A DNA stretch of 5,770 bases from Dehalococcoidia bacterium (GTDB taxonomy: Bacteria > Chloroflexota > Dehalococcoidia > Plut-88900): contig JAAXHX010000236.1 of NCBI GenBank assembly GCA_012270635.1, forward strand, positions 1 to 5,770, given 5' to 3'. The translations under genes were made by a program, and so were the position numbers. Each line of letters starts with the position of its first letter. The stretch's first letter is position 1. The notes below the pieces were generated by a model. The model saw only the letters and a list, made by a program, of their open reading frames with translations, was not told the origin of the DNA and searched no databases. Below, piece by piece: positions 1 through 5,669 of this stretch.

Positions 1-261
1 ACCGTCAGCAACGAGCTCGGCGAACCCCGCTACCCGACCCTTCGCGGCATTATGGCCGCGGGCCGAAAGCAGCCCACCGTCTGGTCGGCGGCGGACCTCG
101 GCGTCGACGCCTCGGACGCCGGTCTCTCGGGGTCCAAGGTCAAGATCGTCAAGCTCTTCCAGCCCGAAAAGGTTTCCCAGTGCGAGTTCATCGAGGGCGA
201 TAGCCCCGCCGAGATCGGCGCCAACCTCGCCCTCAAGCTTCGAGAAGACAAGGTAATCTAA
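1..261 (+). CDS. etfB: Electron transfer flavoprotein beta subunit, C-terminal 86 residues (5' end outside window)
   Basis: This is the 3' part of a gene entering from the left edge; the frame is open from base 1 to a TAA at 259-261. The fragment carries the ETF-beta signature: 'GEPRYPTLRGIMAAGRK' followed by 'SAADLGVD', matching the usual NEPRYxxLxxIMxAxxK...A.DLG block near the AMP-binding and dehydrogenase-docking end of the subunit. It ends 'ALKLREDKVI', the typical C-terminal helix. EtfB pairs with EtfA to form a soluble FAD/AMP (or two-FAD) heterodimer that accepts electrons from acyl-CoA and related dehydrogenases and hands them to ETF-quinone oxidoreductase. The N-terminal nucleotide-binding motif that would separate bifurcating from ordinary ETFs is not in the window. 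The etfA gene follows 36 bp later on the same strand, the usual etfBA order. A start at the internal ATG (52) would cut through the conserved block and is not credible. Confidence 0.95.
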   Translation, partial: TVSNELGEPRYPTLRGIMAAGRKQPTVWSAADLGVDASDAGLSGSKVKIVKLFQPEKVSQCEFIEGDSPAEIGANLALKLREDKVI

Positions 262-297
262 TGGTCCCAGTCCGTACGTTTCAGGAGGGTCTTACCA

Positions 298-1302
298 ATG
301 GCGGAGAATAGTGGAATCCTGGTATACGGCGAAGTCGCCGACGACGGATTGAGCGGAACTTCAAAGGAGCTTCTCGGCAAGGCGTCCGAGATGGCCGGAA
401 CCCTCGGCGAAAGCGTGGTCGGGGTTGTGGCCGGCGGGGGCGCCAGGGCGGCGGCCCAGGAGATGGTTGCCCACGGGGCCGCTAAAGTCTACTGCGCCGA
501 AGGCGGCACCCTGGAAACCTACGACTCCGATATCTACACCGCCGCCCTAGCCGCCCTGGTCGGCGAGACCTCCCCATCCATTCTGCTCATGGGTCACACG
601 GAAGTCGGCCGGGACCTCGGCCCCAGGCTGGCCTTTCGCTTAGACACCGGCATCGGCACCGACTGCACGGACCTGTCCATAGACCCCGAGTCCAACCTGA
701 TGGTTCAGACCCGACCCGTATACGGCGGCAACGCCCAGGCCCAGGTTGTAGTAGAGGGCTCCAGCCCCCAGATGGCCACCGTCAGGCCCAAGACTCTCCA
801 GCCGTCGGAGTACGACGCTTCCGCCTCCGGGGAGATCGTGGACTGGCAGCCGCCGGTGGACGCCTCGACGGCCAGGACCAAGGTCGTCGACCGGGTCGAG
901 GCGGAGGCCGCGGGCATGAAGCTGGAAGAGGCCCCGGCCATCATCGCCGGGGGCCGGGGTGTGGGCAGTTCCGAGGCCTTTGACGACCTCGCCGAGGTCG
1001 CCAGGACCCTTGGTGGTCTCGTGGGCGCCACCCGGGCCGCCTGCGACTCCGGTTACATATCCCCTTCGGTCCAGATTGGCATCACGGGCCGGGTCGTCAG
1101 CCCCGACCTCTACATCGCCGTCGCCCTCTCGGGGGCCAGTCAGCACATGTCGGGGTGCCTCGGGTCCAAGGTCATCGTCGCCGTCAACAAGGACCCGGAC
1201 GCCAACGTATTCAAGGACTCCCGCTACGGGGCCGTCGGCGACTTCAAGCAGGTCCTACCGGCGTTCCACGAAAAGTGCAAAGAACTCTTGGCCTCTTCCT
1301 GA
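298..1302 (+). CDS. etfA: Electron transfer flavoprotein alpha subunit
   Basis: EtfA, 334 residues, a normal length for the family. It binds the electron-carrying FAD and with EtfB shuttles electrons between flavin dehydrogenases and the membrane quinone pool. The N-terminal alpha/beta domain (about 1-195) includes 'GHTEVGRDLGPRLAFRLDTG' (99-118) and 'TRPVYGGNA' (138-146), both conserved. The C-terminal FAD domain contains GGRGVG (218-223), the 'GATRAACDSG' stretch with Arg246, 'ITGRVVSPDLYIA' (262-274), SGASQH (278-283) and 'AVNKDPDANVF' (295-305). In many ETFs the flavin loop reads QTG; here it is ITG, with the Thr retained. The segments 'GASQHMSGCLGSK' and 'RYGAVGDFKQVLPAF' resemble a bacterial ETF subgroup rather than the mitochondrial type; this is recalled, not searched. 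The ATG at 298 is set by a strong Shine-Dalgarno AGGAGGG at 283-289, 8 nt upstream. It lies between etfB and a small unknown gene, all on one strand. Confidence 0.97.
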   Translation: MAENSGILVYGEVADDGLSGTSKELLGKASEMAGTLGESVVGVVAGGGARAAAQEMVAHGAAKVYCAEGGTLETYDSDIYTAALAALVGETSPSILLMGHTEVGRDLGPRLAFRLDTGIGTDCTDLSIDPESNLMVQTRPVYGGNAQAQVVVEGSSPQMATVRPKTLQPSEYDASASGEIVDWQPPVDASTARTKVVDRVEAEAAGMKLEEAPAIIAGGRGVGSSEAFDDLAEVARTLGGLVGATRAACDSGYISPSVQIGITGRVVSPDLYIAVALSGASQHMSGCLGSKVIVAVNKDPDANVFKDSRYGAVGDFKQVLPAFHEKCKELLASS

Positions 1303-1341
1303 ATCGGCTTCCCCGCTCCTTTAGCAGGTAGGAGGTAACGG

Positions 1342-1779
1342 ATGGACGGTGAATACCGCATCGACTTGGACGAGATAGCCACCACTATCGAGTCCTCCGA
1401 AGTGATCTCGATACTCTTCCCCATGCTGCGCAAGTCCTTGGTCCTCGACACCCGGTCCGACTTGGAGGACGGCCCCATGGCCCGCGTCGTGCCCATGGCC
1501 GAGTCCGTCGATGACCGGCTCCGCTCCATCAAGCGAATGCGTCCCCGCTTCCCCCGCCCCGAAAGCGTCACCGTCATCCCCTGGCCCAAGCAGGTCAAGA
1601 GCCTCAAGCGCCTGGGCCTCTGGGGCAAGATCATCGAGCGGATGATGATCACCGGCAACCGGGAAATCATCGGCAAGTGCAACAACTGCTACGAAAAGCT
1701 CCTGCAGCTCGACGCCGAGGAACTCGCCGCTGTGATCACCGGCAAGAACTACTACACCCTCTGGGAAGCCCCCAGATAG
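1342..1779 (+). CDS. Conserved-looking hypothetical protein, 145 aa, CxxC motif, third gene of the etfBA cluster
   Basis: I do not recognise this family. The gene is well supported: a near-consensus Shine-Dalgarno TAGGAGGT (1329-1336) sits 5 nt before the ATG, it starts 39 bp after the etfA stop, and codon use resembles its neighbours. The product has an acidic N-terminus, a hydrophobic stretch 'VISILFPMLR' (21-30) too short to be a membrane span, then a basic Pro/Arg segment 'RMRPRFPRPESVTVIPWPK' (65-83). A helical region with 'WGKIIERMMITGNREIIGK' (94-112) leads to C113-N-N-C116, the only two cysteines, and an acidic C-terminal part. No signal peptide is visible. A single CxxC is compatible with a redox-active disulfide or, if the protein dimerises, metal binding; the sequence does not decide. 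Its place behind etfBA and before the terminator suggests co-transcription and perhaps a role with ETF or its partner dehydrogenase. That role is inference from position only. Confidence 0.85.
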   Translation: MDGEYRIDLDEIATTIESSEVISILFPMLRKSLVLDTRSDLEDGPMARVVPMAESVDDRLRSIKRMRPRFPRPESVTVIPWPKQVKSLKRLGLWGKIIERMMITGNREIIGKCNNCYEKLLQLDAEELAAVITGKNYYTLWEAPR

Positions 1780-1814
1780 AATAGTCTCCTTTTGGACCGG
1801 CCCCTCTTGTGAAG

Positions 1815-1857
1815 GAGCGCCGAAAATGCCCGGCATTTTCGGCGCTCTAAACTTTTT
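1815..1857 (+). terminator. Intrinsic terminator of the etfBA-hypothetical operon
   Basis: A perfect 15-bp inverted repeat (left arm 1815-1829, right arm 1833-1847) with a 3-nt loop CCG lies 35 bp after the stop of the last operon gene. Five T residues follow at 1853-1857, after a short TAAAC spacer. The T-run is on the + strand side only, so it should terminate rightward transcription. The GTPase gene converging from the right (stop at 1898) would also transcribe the hairpin, but on that strand an A-tract precedes it and no T-tract follows, so termination of that gene here is less certain. The T-run begins 5 nt after the stem, slightly far for a textbook terminator. Confidence 0.75.
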
Positions 1858-1897
1858 AGGCTGGGGTGGAGGGGTGTCCCCTACTCGTTTCTTCCGA

Positions 1898-3961
1898 CTA
1901 TCCGTCCTTCTTCTGCGTCTGCTCCACTATCTTCTGCGTCAGGTGCGCCGGGACCTCTTCGTACCGCGCAAACTCCGTGGCGTACGCCCCCCGCCCCTGG
2001 GTAATCGACCGCAAGTCCACTGCGTAGCGGATTATCTCGGCCATGGGCGCCTCCGCCTCGATCACCGTCTTCCCTTCCTGCGGCTCCATCCCCAGCACCC
2101 TGCCCCGCTTCGTGTTCAGGTCCCCTATCACGTCTCCCGTGTAGGTGTCCGGCACCGTGACCTTCATGTTCATCACCGGTTCCAGCAGGGCGGGGTTGCC
2201 CTGGGTGGCCCCCTTCTTGAAGGCCTGGGACCCGGCTATCTTGAAGGACATGTCCGACGAGTCCACGGGATGGGAGCTCCCGTCGTATAAGGTGACCTTG
2301 ATGTCGACCACCGGGAAGTCCGTGAGCACGCCGCCCTGTGCCGCCTCCATGACCCCCTTCTCCACCGCCGGAATGTAGTTCTTCGGCACGTTCCCCCCCA
2401 CGACCTTCTGCGCAAACTCTATCCCCGAGCCCCGGGGCGTGGGCGCCATCTCTATCAGCACGTGCCCGTACTGTCCGTGCCCGCCGGTCTGCTTCTTGTG
2501 CTTGTATTCGGACTTCGTGGGTATGGTGATCGTCTCCTTGTAGGGTATCCGCGGCGTCTCCGTTGCCACCCCCACCGAGAACTTGCGGTCCAGCTTCTGT
2601 ACCGTGGTGTCGATATGGGCCTCTCCCATGCCCCACAGCAGCATCTGTCCCGTGTCGGGGTCCGTTTCCAGCTTCAGCGTCGGGTCTTCTTCCACCAGGC
2701 GGGCCAGCGACGAGCCCAGCTTGTCGATGTCCGATTTGGACTTGGCCGTCACGGCCACCGACAGCGGTGCCGATGGAAAGTCGATTCCGCCCAGGCCGAG
2801 GGGCCGGTCCCGGTTGCACAGCGTGTCTCCGCTGTTTGTCGCCGACAGCTTGGCCACCGAGCCGATGTCCCCCGTCACCACCTCCGATACGTTTTCCTGG
2901 GACTTGCCCCTGGCCATGAAGATCTGGCTGATCTTCTCGGCGGAGCTCTTCTCCGCGTTCCACACCTGCGAGTCGCTGTGCAGGGTGTTGGAGTAGACCC
3001 GGAAGTAGGACAGCTTCCCCACGAACGGGTCGGCGGAGGTCTTGAATACGAACGCGGCCAGGGGGTCGTTGCCGTCGCCGTCCAGCGTGACCGATTCTTC
3101 GGAAACCAGGTCCTTCGCCGTCACGCCGCCATTGTCAACCGGAGAGGGCATGTAGGCGCTAATCCCGTCCATCACCGTCTTCACGCAGGTGTTGGTAAGG
3201 GCCGAGACCGCCATGACCGGGACTATGCTCCCGGCCTTCACGCCCTCGGCCAGGCCCTGCAGAAGCTCCTCTTCCGTGAGCTCCTCGCCCTCCAGGTATT
3301 TCATGGTCAGTTCGTCGTCCATCTCGGCTATGGCCTCGGCCATGTTGTCCCGCAGCTCCTGGGCCTCGTCCGCCAGGTCGGCGGGGACGTCCATGTCCTC
3401 CCCCCCGGGCCCCTTGGCCTTCATGGAGACCAGGTCTATCACCCCCTTGAAATCGGCCTCAGCGCCGATGGGCATCTGAACGGCCACGCAGCGCCTTCCG
3501 AACCGCTCACGGATATTGCCCAGTACGGCTGCAAAGTCGGCGTTCTCCCGGTCCATCTTGTTCAGCAGCACCATCGCCGGAAGCCCTCGGGCCGAGACCT
3601 CCGCCCACATCAGCTCCGTCCCCACTTCTATCCCCGAGGCCGCGCAGACCACCAGCGCCGCCGAGTCCGCCACCTTCAGCGCCGCAACCACCTCTCCCAG
3701 GAAGTCCGCGTAGCCCGGCGTGTCTATCAGGTTGACCTTCGTGTCGTTCCATTCATAGGGCAGGACCGATAGCTGGATGCTGCCCCCGCGGCGCACCTCC
3801 TCGGGCTCGTAGTCGGAGGTCGTGTTGCCGTCCTCCACCTTCCCCAGCCGGGTCACGTGCCCCGCGTTGAACAGCATCGCCTCCGACAGGGAGGTCTTCC
3901 CTGCCCCGCTGTGAGACAGCAATGCCACGTTGCGTATTGCTTCTGACTTGTAGCTCCGCAT
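1898..3961 (-). CDS. Elongation factor G-like translational GTPase (EF-G2 / FusA2 type)
   Basis: A 687-residue cytoplasmic protein with full EF-G architecture, close to the usual 680-700. GTPase domain: P-loop SHSGAGKTS (16-24), DTPGY (80-84), NKMD (134-137), SAL (253-255). Domain II starts around 300; domain III includes 'GMGEAHIDTTVQKL' (444-457); domain IV includes 'YKHKKQTGGHGQYGHV' (486-501) and the tip loop 'SSHPVDSSDMSFKIAGS' (562-578); domain V includes 'GDVIGDLNTKRGRVLGM' (609-625). Canonical EF-G has a catalytic His in DTPGH and a Thr in RGITI; here these are Tyr84 and apparently Ser61 (RRGGSI). With the divergent P-loop, this marks the EF-G-like paralogue family (T. thermophilus EF-G-2, mycobacterial FusA2) rather than the main factor. 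Reported paralogues differ in ribosome-dependent GTPase activity, so the role here is open. I chose the ATG at 3961 because homology begins there and a GGGGGAGGG Shine-Dalgarno lies 11 nt upstream. A longer frame from a GTG at 4084 would run through the promoter and a repeat. It is monocistronic and converges on the etf operon. Confidence 0.95.
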   Translation of the reverse strand: MRSYKSEAIRNVALLSHSGAGKTSLSEAMLFNAGHVTRLGKVEDGNTTSDYEPEEVRRGGSIQLSVLPYEWNDTKVNLIDTPGYADFLGEVVAALKVADSAALVVCAASGIEVGTELMWAEVSARGLPAMVLLNKMDRENADFAAVLGNIRERFGRRCVAVQMPIGAEADFKGVIDLVSMKAKGPGGEDMDVPADLADEAQELRDNMAEAIAEMDDELTMKYLEGEELTEEELLQGLAEGVKAGSIVPVMAVSALTNTCVKTVMDGISAYMPSPVDNGGVTAKDLVSEESVTLDGDGNDPLAAFVFKTSADPFVGKLSYFRVYSNTLHSDSQVWNAEKSSAEKISQIFMARGKSQENVSEVVTGDIGSVAKLSATNSGDTLCNRDRPLGLGGIDFPSAPLSVAVTAKSKSDIDKLGSSLARLVEEDPTLKLETDPDTGQMLLWGMGEAHIDTTVQKLDRKFSVGVATETPRIPYKETITIPTKSEYKHKKQTGGHGQYGHVLIEMAPTPRGSGIEFAQKVVGGNVPKNYIPAVEKGVMEAAQGGVLTDFPVVDIKVTLYDGSSHPVDSSDMSFKIAGSQAFKKGATQGNPALLEPVMNMKVTVPDTYTGDVIGDLNTKRGRVLGMEPQEGKTVIEAEAPMAEIIRYAVDLRSITQGRGAYATEFARYEEVPAHLTQKIVEQTQKKDG

Positions 3962-4001
3962 ATCCGGTTCAGCCCTCCCCCGTGGTCTGTGGAACAGGGC
4001 C

Positions 4002-4030
4002 ATTGTAGAAAAAGCGTCGGGCCCCTGCAA
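4002..4030 (-). promoter_or_regulatory. Predicted sigma70-type promoter of the EF-G-like gene
   Basis: Read on the minus strand, TTGCAG (4030-4025) and TACAAT (4007-4002) are separated by exactly 17 bp. The -10 matches TATAAT at 5 of 6 positions and the -35 matches TTGACA at the first three. Transcription would begin near 3995 and give a leader of about 35 nt containing the GGGGGAGGG ribosome binding site before the ATG at 3961. This placement also argues against the upstream in-frame starts at 4084 and 4003. Confidence 0.5.
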
Positions 4031-4064
4031 CAGCCTAGCCCCGTGTAGAGCCCCTTGCTCAACC

Positions 4065-4114
4065 GTCATTCCTGCTCTTCTCACTAGTCATTCCTGTGGA
4101 GGCAGGAATCCAGG
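4065..4114. repeat. REP/MITE-like repeat: GTCATTCCTG direct repeat with ATTCCTG hairpin
   Basis: GTCATTCCTG occurs twice on the + strand, at 4065-4074 and 4087-4096, 22 bp apart. The second copy forms an inverted repeat, ATTCCTG (4090-4096) with CAGGAAT (4103-4109) around a 6-nt loop TGGAGG, followed by CCAG. The layout resembles the widespread intergenic family of the form GTCATTCC(C/T)GCG...GCAGGAATCCAG seen in many bacterial genomes. Only one complete hairpin copy is in this window, so the repeat-family call rests on resemblance. No transposase is nearby, so if mobile it would be non-autonomous. Confidence 0.5.
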
Positions 4115-4222
4115 GGCGGGGTTTCCAGCCACGAAAGCTCTGCAACCCATCCCGATATTAACCCCACTATCAGTTACACAAATATCTCATCGACAGGCAG
4201 ACACCTTAATCTTCAACTCGCC

Positions 4223-4303
4223 GAGAACCCTCCTTCGCATGAGAACCTCCAAAGGAACCCCCTGCCCCGGGTGCTATCCTGAAAGAGAGGGCCGGGAACC
4301 CCC
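4223..4303. repeat. Cluster of short GAACC-type direct repeats upstream of the metallopeptidase gene
   Basis: GAGAACCCTCC (4223-4233) and GAGAACCTCC (4241-4250) differ by one base and start 18 bp apart. GGAACCCCC occurs exactly twice, at 4254-4262 and 4295-4303. They crowd into the 96 bp before the metallopeptidase start, where a regulator could bind, but the C-rich composition makes chance a serious alternative. Confidence 0.25.
4272..4280 (+). promoter_or_regulatory. Weak candidate extended -10 for the metallopeptidase gene
   Basis: TGCTATCCT at 4272-4280 has the TG-n extension and a 4-of-6 match to TATAAT. No acceptable -35 lies about 17 bp upstream. Transcription from near 4287 would give a leader of roughly 32 nt. 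This is the best candidate I found for this gene on the + strand but it is weak. Confidence 0.2.
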
Positions 4304-4318
4304 ACCCCGACTTTAATC

Positions 4319-5587
4319 ATGCCTGCCACGTTGAGACGACTGCCCAAGCTGGTACTCCTCGATAGACGAGCCCGGTTGACGGGCCTCTGTCTACTCCTCT
4401 TCGCCCTGGTTCTGTTCCTGGCCTCCTCTCCTCGGGCCTGGGATGGGGTCGGGGAGGCGGTCCAGGGTCACGAGCACGACGTTGTTGCTTGGGAGCTGCG
4501 GAATTTCCCCGACAAGTGGCTCTCTAAAGCAGCTTCCATCTTCGTCGACGATCTGTCGGGAGAGGACGCCATCGCTGAGGTGCAGGAGTATGCCCGTCTC
4601 ACCGGCGAGGTCCACCGCCTGGACGGCGCCATCGACCGCGCCGTGGCCCTCGGCGGGCCTGTCGACGCCCTGGAGGATGAGCGAGCTGACCTGGACCGAC
4701 AGAGGCGGGACATCCAGCCCCGGGTGGAAGAGATCATAGAGGGACAGATTAGCGGCATACTGGTGGAGGAGGGCATGTCCTGGCGCCTGGGTTTCCTGGA
4801 CGCCGGCGGCTATCTGTTCCCCCCCGTCGACTTCAAGTACCAAAGCTCGCCCCCAGTCCTCGTCATCTCCCCCCGGGACCGCATCGAGCTGGAGTCGACT
4901 CGTCTCCTCACCCCCGACCTCGCTCTCGAGGCCCGGGAGGATATAGAGAGTGAGGTTGAGGCCCTGGAAAACAACCACTCCGCCCTGGTGGTCGATACCG
5001 GGGGAGTCGCCACTTTCCCCGCCGTCGTCGGCGCGTCCGCCAACATTCGTTACACCCTCCGCACCGTTGCCCACGAATGGGTCCATCACTACCTCGCCTT
5101 CTATCCCCTGGGCCGGGATTACTGGACTTCTGGCGATATGGTCACTATAAACGAGACCGTTGCCAATATAGCCGGCAACGAGGTCGGCGATACGGCCTAC
5201 GAAAGATATTACGCAGAGCCGGCCCCCGCCCCCCCGTCCCCCACTCCCGGCACCTCCCCCGCGCCGCCTGCCTTCAGCTTCAACCGGGAGATGCGCGAAA
5301 CCCGCCTGGAAGCCGACCGCCTGCTGGATGAAGGGAAGATCGAAGAGGCAGAGGCCTACATGGAGAAGCGTCGGTTGGTCTTCGCCGAAAACGGCTACTT
5401 CTTCCGAAAGCTGAACCAGGCATACTTTGCCTTCCACGGCTCCTACGCCGACCGACCGACTGCCGTGAGCCCCATCGGCGGTCAGGTGCAGCAGGTCCGG
5501 GACCGGAGCGCCTCCCTGAAAGACTTCATCCGGACCATGGCCCAGGTGTCCGATTACGAGGACCTCCTGAAGCTCGTGGACGGCTGA
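4319..5587 (+). CDS. Putative membrane-anchored zinc metallopeptidase (HEWVH...NE), 422 aa
   Basis: A basic N-terminus (RR at 6-7 and 16-17) precedes a hydrophobic segment at about 20-38 ('[18 protein letters not shown]'), a signal anchor or signal peptide with possible cleavage near Ala40; the rest is expected outside the membrane. Residues 83-145 are charged and heptad-like, probably coiled coil. The core has H252-E-W-V-H256, followed 22 residues later by N278-E279 in '[13 protein letters not shown]'. This is the gluzincin pattern: two His zinc ligands, a catalytic Glu253 and a Glu ligand downstream. A Pro-rich linker (300-318) leads to a charged helical C-terminal region. I know of no characterised homologue; resemblance to bacterial 'predicted aminopeptidase'-type proteins is limited to this motif pair, and the substrate is unknown. 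ATG 4319 is the first start after the in-frame TGA at 4280, but no Shine-Dalgarno is properly spaced. The gene ends in tandem TGA codons (5585-5590). Confidence 0.85.
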   Translation: MPATLRRLPKLVLLDRRARLTGLCLLLFALVLFLASSPRAWDGVGEAVQGHEHDVVAWELRNFPDKWLSKAASIFVDDLSGEDAIAEVQEYARLTGEVHRLDGAIDRAVALGGPVDALEDERADLDRQRRDIQPRVEEIIEGQISGILVEEGMSWRLGFLDAGGYLFPPVDFKYQSSPPVLVISPRDRIELESTRLLTPDLALEAREDIESEVEALENNHSALVVDTGGVATFPAVVGASANIRYTLRTVAHEWVHHYLAFYPLGRDYWTSGDMVTINETVANIAGNEVGDTAYERYYAEPAPAPPSPTPGTSPAPPAFSFNREMRETRLEADRLLDEGKIEEAEAYMEKRRLVFAENGYFFRKLNQAYFAFHGSYADRPTAVSPIGGQVQQVRDRSASLKDFIRTMAQVSDYEDLLKLVDG

Positions 5588-5637
5588 TGAGAGACCCGGG
5601 GCGCAGTGTAGTAAACTTCTTGCATTAGTCAGGGGTG

Positions 5638-5656
5638 CGGGAGCAGCGTGCTCCCG
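5638..5656 (+). promoter_or_regulatory. Hairpin abutting the ribosome binding site of the CoA-transferase gene
   Basis: CGGGAGCA (5638-5645) and TGCTCCCG (5649-5656) form a perfect 8-bp stem with a 3-nt GCG loop. Its last base is the first base of the Shine-Dalgarno run GGGAGGAGG (5656-5664). No T-run follows, so it is not a convincing terminator for the upstream metallopeptidase gene. It could tune translation initiation or protect the 5' end, but no function can be read from the sequence. Confidence 0.4.
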
Positions 5657-5669
5657 GGAGGAGGACAAT

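Larger units (their letters stand above)
3962..4318. other. Divergent intergenic region between the EF-G-like gene and the metallopeptidase gene
   Basis: This 357-bp stretch holds no convincing protein gene. Going left to right it contains the GTPase Shine-Dalgarno and promoter (to 4030), a GTCATTCCTG repeat with hairpin (4065-4114), an AT-richer patch around 4150-4215, and short GAACC-type direct repeats (4223-4303). GATATT (4154-4159) and AATATC (4181-4186) in the AT-richer patch form a 6-bp inverted pair 21 nt apart, too wide and short to call an operator. I see no tRNA or other RNA gene. Confidence 0.8.

Noticed and set aside
640..1146. Minus-strand frame of 168 codons within etfA
   Set aside because: It is antisense to a fully conserved EtfA and has no ribosome site or recognisable domain.
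1870..1882. AGGGG-TGT-CCCCT hairpin just after the GTPase stop as a terminator for that gene
   Set aside because: The stem is only 5 bp and no T-run follows on the minus strand, so it cannot be supported as an intrinsic terminator.
1826..2290. + strand frame starting inside the palindrome
   Set aside because: Its start lies in the terminator hairpin and the rest is antisense to the GTPase C-terminus; the translation has no recognisable domain.
1881..2963. Minus-strand frame of 360 codons overlapping the GTPase gene in another phase
   Set aside because: It is Gly/Arg/His-rich and out of frame with the conserved EF-G domains III-V, so it is a compositional shadow.
2462..3772. Long open frame of 436 codons on the + strand
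   Set aside because: It lies wholly antisense to the EF-G-like gene, whose protein matches a known family end to end. The translation is rich in Arg, His, Gly and Val and resembles no protein; GC-rich genes commonly leave such open antisense frames.
3962..4084. N-terminal extension of the EF-G-like protein from a GTG at 4084 or an ATG at 4003
   Set aside because: Family homology starts at the ATG at 3961, which has a ribosome site. The extension overlaps the predicted -10/-35 and the GTCATTCCTG repeat.
5223..5272. C-rich low-complexity stretch as a possible frameshift or repeat array
   Set aside because: The frame stays open with in-phase Pro/Ala/Ser/Thr codons and conserved-looking sequence on both sides; it encodes an interdomain linker.
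4391..5668. Open frame of 425 codons on the minus strand
   Set aside because: It is antisense to the metallopeptidase gene. The + strand product has a membrane segment and an ordered HEXXH/NE motif, while the antisense translation shows Gly/Val-rich low-information sequence and no domain.
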